Positions 7,787 through 15,671 of a DNA stretch of 23,506 nucleotides are shown here, in pieces. The number at the start of each line of letters is the position of its first letter. The stretch's first letter is position 1. The translations under genes and the position numbers were made by a program. The notes under the pieces are model-generated. The model saw only the letters and a program-made list of their open reading frames with translations, was not told the origin of the DNA and did no database searches. This stretch comes from Methanocorpusculum sp. Lineage in GTDB: Archaea > Halobacteriota > Methanomicrobia > Methanomicrobiales > Methanocorpusculaceae. Location: NCBI GenBank assembly GCA_029987235.1, contig DALTWF010000025.1:1-23506 (forward strand), in the 5' to 3' direction.

Positions 7787-7814
7787 AAGTCCCCTATCGG
7801 GACTTACTTTTTTT
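7787..7814 (+). terminator. Hairpin terminator after the pilin gene
   Basis: AAGTCCC (7787-7793) pairs perfectly with GGGACTT (7799-7805) over a five-base loop, followed by a T-rich run to 7814. It begins about 20 bases after the pilin stop and looks like a bacterial-style intrinsic terminator. The rest of the gap to 7980 is AT-rich with no other recognised feature. Confidence 0.75.
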
Positions 7815-7980
7815 GTATTGTTCTTTTGTTTTCTCTTTTATTCTCCTTAACAAACTGATACTATTCTTTGCTGTTTCTGTCATTAAATCTGATGCAGTAA
7901 GAGTTGTTACAGGAAGAAAATCAGTTTGAAACCCGCTGAAATAAAATAAAATTAAAAAAGAATAAAAAAAATTCCCGCCC

Positions 7981-8688
7981 TTATTTCTTCGAACCGGGCG
8001 CGGCAGTTACTTTTGTCACCGCATCAGCAAGTTCTTCAATCATCTCAACAGGGAAGGCCGCGACCATTTCCTCATCAGCAATACCGGAAAACTTGCGCGA
8101 ACCGTCGCATCCGAGCGAAAAGTTCGGCCTGCCGGTTTTAATCACATAAGCCGTCGCATCAGAACATATTGACTGAATACCGGAAAACTCCGGATAATGT
8201 CTTCCGCCAAGCCGATAGAGACATGCCTGGGCAAGCTTTAACACCGCTAAAGGCTTTGCGAAGATAATAACCACGTTCGGCGCAAAATCCGCCTTTTCCA
8301 GCGGAGCATAAAGCGTTGCATACGTCTCCCTCGGCAGATTCGGCACAGAATCCATCGTACGCTTGCTTGATGCAAGCGACTCATATTTGCCGAGCTTGAA
8401 ATAATGCTGACCTGATGCAAGAGCCGCACCCTTCTCACGCAGACCTAACGCCCATGCGCCTCCCCCGCACTGATGCTTTGCATCGGTTGCATAAAAGACC
8501 TTGCCCTCGCGTGCTAAAGAAACCATTCTGCAGTGACGCACCGTTTCCTCGATTTCAGCCATACCTGAAGGAATCTGCTCCGCATCGGTGACAATCCGCA
8601 CCGCAACCGGAGATCCGCTGAGATTTAACGCGGTTTTCAAGGTTTCGGAAATCTTTGCAAAATCCGGGTCTGATTTCATAGTGTCCAT
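7981..8688 (-). CDS. DUF169 family protein
   Basis: This 235-residue soluble protein belongs by recognition to DUF169, a family common in methanogens and some bacteria whose function is not established. Family-like features are the opening SGSPVAVRIV, the glycine-rich CGGGAWALGL, SICSDA, and the C-terminal LGCDGSRKFSGI. The cysteines in these motifs are spaced so that they could bind a metal or take part in redox chemistry; this is inference. It has its own TATA element and a leaderless-type start. Downstream of its stop the - strand runs into a long T-rich stretch (7940-7976) that could end transcription. Confidence 0.8.
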   Translation of the reverse strand: MDTMKSDPDFAKISETLKTALNLSGSPVAVRIVTDAEQIPSGMAEIEETVRHCRMVSLAREGKVFYATDAKHQCGGGAWALGLREKGAALASGQHYFKLGKYESLASSKRTMDSVPNLPRETYATLYAPLEKADFAPNVVIIFAKPLAVLKLAQACLYRLGGRHYPEFSGIQSICSDATAYVIKTGRPNFSLGCDGSRKFSGIADEEMVAAFPVEMIEELADAVTKVTAAPGSKK

Positions 8689-8708
8689 GAAGAATAATAT
8701 GCCGTACA

Positions 8709-8719
8709 GATATTAATAG
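8709..8719 (-). promoter_or_regulatory. TATA box for the DUF169 gene
   Basis: On the - strand CTATTAATATC is centred about 26 bases before the ATG at 8688, in the 46-base gap after the radical SAM gene. It suggests a separate, leaderless transcript. Confidence 0.5.
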
Positions 8720-8734
8720 ATGAGGGTTTGAAAT

Positions 8735-9775
8735 TTACCCGAACAAAGAAAGCCTTGTCTGCTTCGTCTTCCCGAGCGAAAGATACGGCAGCGCCCGCGT
8801 CATAATAACCCCGCAGGACTTTAAAACCCCGGTATTTTGCACATCCTCAGATTTCCGCCGCTGCACAATATTTCGGGCACCCGCTTCCCCGATTCCCGGA
8901 ACACGCAGCAGCTCTTCGAATTTTGCTTTTGCAGGATTAACCGGCGCAAGATTTTCGGCAAGAAGCACCTTCGGGTCCGTATTCATCAAAAAACCCTCCT
9001 CATCAAAAACAGGTTCAGTCTCCCTCCGGGAATACCCGTAAACCCGGAGGAGAGCATCAACCTGATACCAGCGGTTAGCCCGCCAGAGCGGAGTGTTTAC
9101 ATGATGTTCAAGCGGCGTCCTTTCTACGGCATGGAAAGCAGAGTAATATACCCTTGCAGGGTTGTATTTTTCATAGGTCGTCATAACTGTCTTAAAAATC
9201 TCCGCATCGGTTTCATCAGCAGCACCCACAACAAACTGCGTGGAATGCGCCTTCGGCATAATCTCAGAAAGCCACTTATGCCGCGTCAGCAGGTCGTTTC
9301 TGTAATCCTTGACGCTTGCAAGCTCCGCAAGATGCGAAGCATCAGGTGCTTCAAGATTGATGCTTAACCGTGTCGCATATTTTGCCAGTTCAAGAATATC
9401 ACTTCTGTTTGCACCCGGCAGGACTTTTAAGTGCAGATACCCGTTAAAACCCGCACCCCGGATAAGACGAGCGGTCTCAATCAGATTTTCCATACCGAGG
9501 TCTACATCTCCCCGCGGAATACCTGTGCTTAATAAAAGACCACCGACCTTATCCTGCCTGTGAAGTTCCAGAAATCCGTGCGCAAGTTCGGCAGGAGTGA
9601 AATTGATACCGCGGCAGCGAGTACAGACCTCACAGTACTTGCAATCAAAAGAACACGTTCCTTCAAGAAGAATCCGCATCGGATGACACTGATGTGTCTT
9701 TCCCTCATTGCGCCCTGTCTGGTCATAGAATGCACCCGCAGTTGCACGCTCGATTTTCTGCAACAGTTCCGACAT
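8735..9775 (-). CDS. Putative DNA modification/repair radical SAM protein
   Basis: This 346-residue protein matches the radical SAM family annotated as putative DNA modification/repair (the rSAM_link_UDG type). The 4Fe-4S cluster motif CSFDCKYC (C-x3-C-x2-C) lies near residues 41-48, with further cysteines in EVCTRC just after. The C-terminal part has a helix-hairpin-helix DNA-binding element, LLRVPGIGEAGARNIVQRRK (about 288-308). In many genomes this family is paired with a uracil-DNA-glycosylase-like protein; none is in the window. The longest frame begins at 9853, but I prefer ATG 9775: MSELLQKIERA aligns with the usual family start, and a near-perfect TATA box sits 26-35 bases upstream, inside the longer frame. 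A second TATA-like string near 9880-9893 keeps 9853 possible. Confidence 0.85.
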   Translation of the reverse strand: MSELLQKIERATAGAFYDQTGRNEGKTHQCHPMRILLEGTCSFDCKYCEVCTRCRGINFTPAELAHGFLELHRQDKVGGLLLSTGIPRGDVDLGMENLIETARLIRGAGFNGYLHLKVLPGANRSDILELAKYATRLSINLEAPDASHLAELASVKDYRNDLLTRHKWLSEIMPKAHSTQFVVGAADETDAEIFKTVMTTYEKYNPARVYYSAFHAVERTPLEHHVNTPLWRANRWYQVDALLRVYGYSRRETEPVFDEEGFLMNTDPKVLLAENLAPVNPAKAKFEELLRVPGIGEAGARNIVQRRKSEDVQNTGVLKSCGVIMTRALPYLSLGKTKQTRLSLFG

Positions 9776-9800
9776 ACCCGTAAACAACTTGGATAAACGA

Positions 9801-9810
9801 CTATATAAAG
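9801..9810 (-). promoter_or_regulatory. TATA box deciding the radical SAM gene start
   Basis: On the - strand CTTTATATAG at 9801-9810 is a near-consensus archaeal TATA box, centred about 30 bases before ATG 9775. It lies inside the longest open frame (start 9853), which argues that the longer N-terminus is not made. Confidence 0.6.
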
Positions 9811-10003
9811 CCCCAACCGCGCGGTCCGAATCACTCGGCAAGGGTGTTCTCATTCAATAAGAGAGGGGTAAAAATGACTTGTATTATTTATACTTAACTG
9901 ACTCATTTCTGCACGTTTTTTGAAACGGTCGACCGGGACTGAAACCAAAACCCCCTCCAGCAAAACAACATGTATTTCATAGATAAAAACCAATAAATAC
10001 ATT

Positions 10004-10930
10004 ATGAATTGTATAGTAACCGGCGGAGCAGGTTTTATAGGCTCCCACCTTGTGGACCTTCTTCTTTCCCAGGGACACGAAGTAACCATAATCGATTCCA
10101 TGGTCGCAGGCCGGCTCTGCAATGTTGAACACAACCTCCCCCGTGTTCGTTTTATAAGAGAAGACCTCCTAAATGACGGCTGGCAGGAATCCTTCAAAGG
10201 CGCAGACAGAGTTTACCATGTAGCAGCAGACCCCGATGTACGCGGTTCTGCACGCAAATCCTACGAAGTATTTGACAATAACGTAAATGCAACCGTGCGC
10301 GTACTTGAAGCAATGAAAGAATACGGCGTAAAAGAAATCGTCTTCACCTCAACAAGTACAGTCTACGGCGAAGCAAAACTCATCCCGACACCCGAAACCT
10401 ATTCACCAATGCTCCCCATTTCCATCTACGGAGCAAGCAAACTTGCCTGTGAAGCAATGATTTCCTCCTACGCCGCAACATACGGCTGGAGAGCCTGGGT
10501 TTACCGGTTTGCAAACATTATCGGCCCCCGCAGCACCCATGGCGTAATCTACGACTTTGTCCGGAAACTGCGCCAAAACCCCGGAGAACTTGAAATTCTC
10601 GGCGACGGAAGCCAGTGCAAATCCTATCTTTCGGTAGAAAACTGCGTAAAAGCTATGGTGTTTGCCCCGGAGATTTCCCATAAAACCTTCAACTTCTTCA
10701 ACATCGGCTCCGAAGACTGGGTATCTGTCAGACGGATTGCCGAGTTAATCGTAGAAGAAATGGGCTTAAAGGATGTTAAGTTCAACTTTACCGGCGGCGA
10801 CCGCGGCTGGGTTGGAGACGTGCCGCAGATGCAGCTTTCGGTTGACAAGCTGAAGTCCCACGGCTGGACTCCGGGCATAACCTCGGAAGAAGCTGTGCGT
10901 CTTGCAATACGCGCAACCCTTGAGGAGTAA
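10004..10930 (+). CDS. NAD-dependent sugar epimerase/dehydratase (GalE-like SDR)
   Basis: This 308-residue protein is an extended short-chain dehydrogenase of the UDP-sugar epimerase group. The NAD-binding TGGAGFIGSH is at residues 6-15, the catalytic TSTSTVYG at 115-122, and the Tyr-x3-Lys pair is YGASK (Tyr142, Lys146). Members interconvert nucleotide sugars such as UDP-glucose and UDP-galactose or their N-acetyl forms; the exact substrate is not visible. It is divergent from the radical SAM gene, separated by about 230 bases from that gene's preferred start. The stop overlaps the next start by one base, and GAGGAG at its end serves as ribosome binding site for the Nudix gene. GC content is clearly higher than in the cluster at 1-7250. 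Confidence 0.88.
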   Translation: MNCIVTGGAGFIGSHLVDLLLSQGHEVTIIDSMVAGRLCNVEHNLPRVRFIREDLLNDGWQESFKGADRVYHVAADPDVRGSARKSYEVFDNNVNATVRVLEAMKEYGVKEIVFTSTSTVYGEAKLIPTPETYSPMLPISIYGASKLACEAMISSYAATYGWRAWVYRFANIIGPRSTHGVIYDFVRKLRQNPGELEILGDGSQCKSYLSVENCVKAMVFAPEISHKTFNFFNIGSEDWVSVRRIAELIVEEMGLKDVKFNFTGGDRGWVGDVPQMQLSVDKLKSHGWTPGITSEEAVRLAIRATLEE

Positions 10931-11361
10931 TGCGCTATACCATCCCGCAACTCATTAACGGCCGGGAAAAGTCCTGCGGTGCGGTAATATGGCGACCGTG
11001 CGCAGGCGGTCATGAATTTTTGATGATACGGCACGGAAACCACTGGAGTTTCCCCAAAGGTCATATGGAAGGAAAAGAATCTGAAATCCAGACCGCACTG
11101 CGCGAAATCAAGGAAGAAACAAACCTTGACGTAGCCCTTGACTCGCGCTTCCGCGAGGTTGTAACCTACCGCACCAAACTCGGTCACTTTAAAGACGTGG
11201 TCTTCTTTATCGCCCAGCCGATTTACGGTCGTGAACGACCGCAGGTCGAAGAAATTCAGGCCCTCGGCTGGTTTACGTATGATGAAGCGCTGCCCCTTGT
11301 CACCTTTGCAACAGACAATGACGTATTGAATGCGGCCGAGCGCTACATCAACGCAAAATAA
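10930..11361 (+). CDS. Nudix hydrolase, Ap4A-hydrolase-like
   Basis: This 143-residue protein carries a Nudix box (G-x5-E-x7-R-E-U-x-E-E-x-G-U): GHMEGKESE begins it and REIKEETNL ends it, with asparagine in place of the usual last glycine. The lead-in CGAVIWRP, FLMIRH and HWSFPKGHMEG resemble the asymmetric Ap4A hydrolase (NUDT2-like) subgroup, which cleaves dinucleoside polyphosphates. It starts with ATG overlapping the epimerase stop and has a GAGGAG ribosome binding site, so it is translationally coupled. A seven-T tract follows its stop directly. Confidence 0.87.
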   Translation: MRYTIPQLINGREKSCGAVIWRPCAGGHEFLMIRHGNHWSFPKGHMEGKESEIQTALREIKEETNLDVALDSRFREVVTYRTKLGHFKDVVFFIAQPIYGRERPQVEEIQALGWFTYDEALPLVTFATDNDVLNAAERYINAK

Positions 11362-11364
11362 CCC

Positions 11365-11371
11365 TTTTTTT
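11365..11371 (+). terminator. T-tract after the Nudix gene
   Basis: Seven consecutive T residues begin four bases after the stop codon. Archaeal RNA polymerase can terminate on U-tracts without a hairpin, and the next gene has its own promoter at about 11409, so termination here is plausible. Confidence 0.35.
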
Positions 11372-11408
11372 ACCTTCTGTTACAGTGAGAACATGCTCTT
11401 AGAATCTT

Positions 11409-11418
11409 CTAAATACTA
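11409..11418 (+). promoter_or_regulatory. TATA box for glutamine synthetase
   Basis: CTAAATACTA is centred about 27 bases before ATG 11441. The spacing predicts a leaderless transcript. No clear operator for a nitrogen regulator was recognised. Confidence 0.45.
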
Positions 11419-11440
11419 TTACATCAAATAAATATTCATC

Positions 11441-12958
11441 ATGAATGATGCTGAGATTCTGATGAACCCCAATGAACTCGTACAGTTCCTGAAAAAAGCC
11501 CCGTCCTACTTTACAAAAGACGATATTATCCGCTACTGTGAAGAAAACGGCATAAAAATGGTCAACTTCCACTATGTCGGCGGCGACGGAAAATTAAAGA
11601 CACTCAACTTCTCCATCTCCTCCAAAGAGTACCTTGACACAATCTTATCCGACGGAGAAAGAGTTGACGGTTCAAACATCTTCCCTGACTTTATCGAAGC
11701 AGGAAGTTCCGACCTTTACGTAATCCCGCGCTACAGCACGGCATTTCGCGACCCCTTCGCAGATGAAGACACCCCGACCGTTTCCATGCTCTGCTCATAC
11801 TATGACAACACCGGAAAACCCCTTGCATCCGCACCGGAATACATCTTAAAACAGGCAGCAGACGCATTCAAAAAGAACACCGGCATGGAATACAAGTGTC
11901 TGGGTGAACTTGAATACTATGTCATTGCAGATGCAGAAGAAGACTATCCTGCAGTCGACCAGAAAGGATACCATGAATCAGGACCCTTCTGCAAATTCGA
12001 GTTCATCAGAACCGAAGCAATGATGATTGTAGCCAAAGCAGGCGGTCAGATTAAATACGGACACTCCGAAGTCGGCTGCTTCACCAAAGACGGCAAATAC
12101 TATGAGCAGCATGAAATCGAATTCCTGCCGATGCCCCCGGTATTTGCAGTCGAGCAGCTTATCCTTGCAAAATGGGCACTTCGCCTTCTCGGATACAAAT
12201 ACGGAGTTACCATCTCATACGCACCGAAAATCACCGTCGGCAAAGCAGGTTCCGGTCTGCACTTCCACATGCTTGCAGAAAAGAACGGCAAAAATGTCAT
12301 GGTTAAAGACGGTGTTTTATCAGACATCGCAAAGCGTATGATTGCGGGTATCCTTGAACTCGGTGACGCAGTAACCGCATTCGGAAACACTATCCCTACT
12401 TCCTACTTCAGACTTGTTCCCCACCAGGAAGCACCTACCTATATCTGCTGGGGAGACAGAAACCGCTCGGTTGTCGTCCGTGTACCGCTTGGATGGACAG
12501 GCAGCACTGATATGGCAGCAGAGGCAAACTTCGGTCTCCGCCGCAAGGCAGATAAAGCATCCAAGCAGACCTTTGAGTACCGTGTTGCAGACGGTTCAGC
12601 AGCAGTGTATGAAACTGTTGCCTGCCTGATTATCGGCGCAATGCATGGATTAACCATGGACCAGGACAAAGCCCTTGCCCTTGCAGACAAACTCTATGCA
12701 TCCGGCAACATCTTCAGCCCGGAGTACAAGAAGTTCCTCAGCACCTTAAAGCAGCTGCCGACCTGCTGTGCCGAGTCTGCAAAAGTCCTTGATGCAAAGC
12801 GTGCATTCTTTGAAGAGGGTGAAATCTTCCCGGCAGGAGTTATCGACGCCCAGATTAAAAAACTGCAGGCATACAAGGATGACGGTCTCTCCGACAAGAT
12901 TCTCGGCAACGATAAAGAGTTCGCAAAGTACGTGGAAAAATACATCCACATTGCATAA
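11441..12958 (+). CDS. Glutamine synthetase family protein, long form
   Basis: This 505-residue protein has the glutamine synthetase catalytic barrel: ATP-dependent condensation of glutamate and ammonia, or another amine if it is a paralogue. The N-terminal beta-grasp region holds the degenerate DGSNIF loop (76-81) before SSDLYVIP. Metal and substrate residues appear in GELEYY (155-160, Glu156/Glu158), EIEFLP (225-230), GSGLHFHM (270-277, His274), NRSVVVRVP (341-349) and FEYRVADGSA (378-387). It is longer than the usual 440-470 residues of type I enzymes. I see no GlnA-type adenylylation loop tyrosine, though I could not align it. The next gene starts immediately after the stop codon. It may be the main enzyme or a second-copy family member. 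Confidence 0.85.
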   Translation: MNDAEILMNPNELVQFLKKAPSYFTKDDIIRYCEENGIKMVNFHYVGGDGKLKTLNFSISSKEYLDTILSDGERVDGSNIFPDFIEAGSSDLYVIPRYSTAFRDPFADEDTPTVSMLCSYYDNTGKPLASAPEYILKQAADAFKKNTGMEYKCLGELEYYVIADAEEDYPAVDQKGYHESGPFCKFEFIRTEAMMIVAKAGGQIKYGHSEVGCFTKDGKYYEQHEIEFLPMPPVFAVEQLILAKWALRLLGYKYGVTISYAPKITVGKAGSGLHFHMLAEKNGKNVMVKDGVLSDIAKRMIAGILELGDAVTAFGNTIPTSYFRLVPHQEAPTYICWGDRNRSVVVRVPLGWTGSTDMAAEANFGLRRKADKASKQTFEYRVADGSAAVYETVACLIIGAMHGLTMDQDKALALADKLYASGNIFSPEYKKFLSTLKQLPTCCAESAKVLDAKRAFFEEGEIFPAGVIDAQIKKLQAYKDDGLSDKILGNDKEFAKYVEKYIHIA

Positions 12959-13432
12959 ATGGGTTTTCTTGGTGACGTAGAACGGGCTTTGGGCGTCTGG
13001 TACAAAGACCCTGATGCAAAACCCCATGATACTGATGCAGTGGTGAAAATCGCGGTCCGGCAGTATGTCATTGACCGGCTGGGAAATGAGTTCACCTGTG
13101 CCGAGCGGGACTTTGTCATTGGCGAGCCGGATTTAATCGCCATGCGGGAATCCGATGATAAAAAGTTCAATCTCGTCACCTTATTCAGATCTCAGATGTT
13201 CTGCGGCGAGGACGGGGAAGCTTATCTTCCCTGGACCACCGAAGAGACGTATGCAAAACTGTGTGCATATGAAGCGGCCGAAGGGGAAAAAATAACGGTC
13301 GTTATCTGTCTGCACGGTTTTGCAGACCGTCCGGATTTTGTTTTTGCAGTGCCTTTGCGGGATGCAAAGCCTGATTTAAAAAAGAGTGTTCTTGCGAAGT
13401 ACGAGAAGGGAAAAACAGGTCCGCTTTTATAA
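12959..13432 (+). CDS. Unknown 157-residue protein downstream of glutamine synthetase
   Basis: I do not recognise this 157-residue acidic soluble protein. Its ATG directly abuts the stop codon of the glutamine synthetase gene, with no ribosome binding site, so it is probably translated by coupling. There is no signal peptide or membrane helix. The order of elements (an Asp/Glu-rich strand pair CAERDFVIGEPDLIAM at about 47-62, then a hydrophobic strand NLVTLF, then a helix WTTEETYAKLCAYEAAE and a strand ITVVICLHG) recalls the PD-(D/E)xK nuclease fold, but the E-x-K motif is not there. If that similarity is real, it is a degenerate or inactive member. It ends at a convergent gap facing uvrB. 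Confidence 0.75.
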   Translation: MGFLGDVERALGVWYKDPDAKPHDTDAVVKIAVRQYVIDRLGNEFTCAERDFVIGEPDLIAMRESDDKKFNLVTLFRSQMFCGEDGEAYLPWTTEETYAKLCAYEAAEGEKITVVICLHGFADRPDFVFAVPLRDAKPDLKKSVLAKYEKGKTGPLL

Positions 13433-13460
13433 TTTTACAGGTACAGGCAGGGTACAAGTC

Positions 13461-13498
13461 AGGGAACGTCTCAGAAAAGATGTTCCCTTTCTTTTTTT
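13461..13498 (+). terminator. Hairpin terminator after the glutamine synthetase unit
   Basis: AGGGAACGTCT (13461-13471) pairs with AGATGTTCCCT (13478-13488) over a six-base loop with a single G-T wobble, and is followed by a T-rich run to 13498. It begins about 30 bases after the stop of the gene ending at 13432. The right arm is also one copy of the repeated motif described for this gap. Confidence 0.7.
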
Positions 13499-13723
13499 GA
13501 AACAGGGTACAAAGGGAACATCCAGGGAACAAGTAGGGAACATCTTTTTCGCTGTTTCCTTGCTTCTTTTTGCCTCAGACGCGATATTTCACAGGATTTT
13601 GGTGTAAAGGGAACATCTTTTTGAAAAGTCGGTCTCGCGTAGGGATGAGTAAAAAGAAGCCTAATTTGAGCGTATTTTTTCTCAGGTTATATTTTTGAGG
13701 ACTTTTAGAAAAGATGTTCCCTT
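13475..13723. repeat. Four copies of AGGGAACATCTTTT in a convergent gap
   Basis: The 14-base motif AGGGAACATCTTTT occurs four times within 250 bases: on the + strand at 13535-13548 and 13608-13621, and on the - strand at 13475-13488 and 13709-13722. Partial copies sit beside them: AGGGAACATC at 13513-13522 and AGGGAACAAG at 13524-13533, which with the copy at 13535 form three tandem units of 11 bases. GGGTACAA also occurs twice (13450, 13505). The 308-base gap 13433-13739 holds no gene. Copies are too short and irregular for a CRISPR array. They may form alternative terminator hairpins or bind a protein. Confidence 0.75.
13607..13723. repeat. Long inverted repeat next to uvrB 3' end
   Basis: Arms of 24 bases (13607-13630 and 13700-13723) are complementary: 15 perfect pairs at the outer end, a 2x2 mismatch, then 7 more pairs, enclosing a 69-base loop. 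The structure would form on either strand and lies 17 bases past the uvrB stop on the - strand, so it could end uvrB transcription or protect its mRNA 3' end. Confidence 0.7.
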
Positions 13724-13739
13724 CATCCCTGAACCCGGC

Positions 13740-15671
13740 TTATCCGTGCATCCCCTTTAACTCTTTCACCCGGTCCCGCAGCTCAATCGCCCGCTCAAAA
13801 TCAAGGGCTGCTGCTGCTGCCTGCATCTCGGACTCAAGCTGGATAATGAGATTTGGAATCTCCGACTTGGGCAGATGCTTAATGTCTTTGATGTCAACCT
13901 CTTTTTCCGGCACAGGCTTTGTAATCGTCTTTGGAATAATACCATGTTCTGCATTGTATGCAATCTGCATCTCACGTCTGCGTTTTGTTTCAGCCAGTGC
14001 CTCCTTTATCGAATCCGTCATATTGTCTGCATAAATCACCACATGCGAATCACTGTTCCGTGCAGCACGACCGATAATCTGAATCAGACTTCTTGTATTG
14101 CGCAGGAATCCTTCCTTGTCACCGTCTAAAATCCCGATAAATCCAACCTCGGGAATATCAAGACCTTCACGCAGAAGATTGATTCCCACAAGCACATCAT
14201 AAATACCGAGCCGAAGCTGCCGGATTAACTCGGTGCGCTCAAGGGTTTTGATTTCCGAATGCAGGTACCGCGTCTTGATGCCGTTTGCAGCAAGATACTC
14301 GGTTAATTCTTCTGCAAGCCGCTTGGTAAGCGTGGTTACCAGAACTCTGTCACCCTTTGCAATCGTCTTACGTATTTCACCCTTTAAATCCTCTGTCTGC
14401 CCGGCTATAGGACGGATTTCAACCTCAGGGTCCACAAGACCCGTGGGTCTGATAATCTGCTCGACTGTCTCCCCGCAGTGCTTTAATTCATACTCGCCCG
14501 GCGTTGCCGAGACGAAAATCACATGCTTCAGGTATTTCTCAAACTCGGGGAATTTCAGCGGCCGGTTGTCAAACGTGCTCGGAAGGCGGAAACCGTATTC
14601 CACAAGCGGCTCTTTTCGCGACCGGTCTCCATTATACATACCCCTGACCTGCGGAAGCGACTGATGGCTTTCATCGATAACAAACAGGAAATCGTCCGGG
14701 AAATAATCAAGCAGACAGTACGGTTTTTCCCCCGGACGCCGGCGGTCAAAATGCCTCGAATAATTTTCAATGCCCTTGCAGGAACCGGTTTCTTCCATCA
14801 TTTCAAGGTCATACTGTGTTCTCTGGCGAAGCCGGTGTTCGGCAAGGTCGTCCAAACGCCCTTCGGACAGGACCTCGTCAAGCTCTTTTCTGATGGAAGC
14901 CATAGCATCCCTTTGCTCCTCCTCGCTTGAAACGAAATGCCGGGCCGGATAGAAGTAGAAATAACTGTGCTCCTCAAGTACTTTGCCTGAATTTTTGTCA
15001 ATCTCGGATATCCGGTCAACTTCATCCCCGAACAGTTCCACCCTGATAATATTGTTCATGTAGCCCGGAATAACGTCAATCGTATCACCTTTGACACGGA
15101 ACCGGCCCGGCATTAACTCCGTGTCATTGCGCTCAAACAGGATGCCCACCAGTTTTTCAAGAATCTCACGGCGAGTGACGAGGTCTCCTTTACGCAGCTC
15201 AAAGCCAAGGTTTTTGAAATTATCAGGATTGCCGACGCTGTAAATGCAGGAAACGGATGAAACAATAATCGTATCAGGATTGGTTAACACACTTGCCGTA
15301 GCCGCAAGACGCATCATCTCTATCTTCGGATTGATGTCAGCGTCTTTTTCGATATACATATCCTTTTTCGGAATGTAACTTTCCGGCTGATAATAATCAT
15401 AGTACGAAATGAAATACTCTACATGATTTTCCGGAAAGAACTCCCTGAATTCATTGTACAACTGAGCGGCAAGGGTTTTATTGTGGGCTAACACCAGCAC
15501 GGGCTTCTGGTATTTCTGAATGACGTTTGCAATCGTAAACGTCTTACCCGAACCGGTTACACCTAAAAGCGTCTGAAAACGCTTACCTTCTTCAAGTCCC
15601 TCGCAGAGCTGATTAATTGCATCCGGCTGGGAACCTTTCGGTGCGTAAGGGGCTTTCAGTCTGAATTCCAT
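13740..15671 (-). CDS. uvrB: Excinuclease ABC subunit B
   Basis: This 643-residue protein is UvrB, the damage-verifying helicase-like subunit of nucleotide excision repair that works with UvrA and UvrC on DNA. It has Walker A GVTGSGKT (37-44), the beta-hairpin region YYDYYQPESYIPKKDMYIEK, the DEAD-like VIDESHQSLPQ, LREGLDIPEVGF and IGRAARN helicase motifs, and the C-terminal UVR coiled-coil domain (about 603-640) that contacts UvrC. Length is normal for the family. This is a bacterial repair gene known to have spread into methanogens. No uvrA or uvrC is in the window. Its ATG abuts the stop of the upstream DUF4013 gene, so it is probably expressed from that gene's promoter. Confidence 0.97.
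   Translation of the reverse strand: MEFRLKAPYAPKGSQPDAINQLCEGLEEGKRFQTLLGVTGSGKTFTIANVIQKYQKPVLVLAHNKTLAAQLYNEFREFFPENHVEYFISYYDYYQPESYIPKKDMYIEKDADINPKIEMMRLAATASVLTNPDTIIVSSVSCIYSVGNPDNFKNLGFELRKGDLVTRREILEKLVGILFERNDTELMPGRFRVKGDTIDVIPGYMNNIIRVELFGDEVDRISEIDKNSGKVLEEHSYFYFYPARHFVSSEEEQRDAMASIRKELDEVLSEGRLDDLAEHRLRQRTQYDLEMMEETGSCKGIENYSRHFDRRRPGEKPYCLLDYFPDDFLFVIDESHQSLPQVRGMYNGDRSRKEPLVEYGFRLPSTFDNRPLKFPEFEKYLKHVIFVSATPGEYELKHCGETVEQIIRPTGLVDPEVEIRPIAGQTEDLKGEIRKTIAKGDRVLVTTLTKRLAEELTEYLAANGIKTRYLHSEIKTLERTELIRQLRLGIYDVLVGINLLREGLDIPEVGFIGILDGDKEGFLRNTRSLIQIIGRAARNSDSHVVIYADNMTDSIKEALAETKRRREMQIAYNAEHGIIPKTITKPVPEKEVDIKDIKHLPKSEIPNLIIQLESEMQAAAAALDFERAIELRDRVKELKGMHG

Noticed and set aside
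8837..9367. Long open frame antisense to the radical SAM gene
   Set aside because: It lies wholly opposite a well-supported gene, and its product has no recognisable motif. The same applies to frames opposite the epimerase (10624-11187), glutamine synthetase (12694-13179), uvrB (14233-14664) and ppaC (22518-22937).
13475..13723. Possible CRISPR array
   Set aside because: The repeated units are only 11-15 bases, occur in both orientations and have irregular spacing; no cas genes are near.
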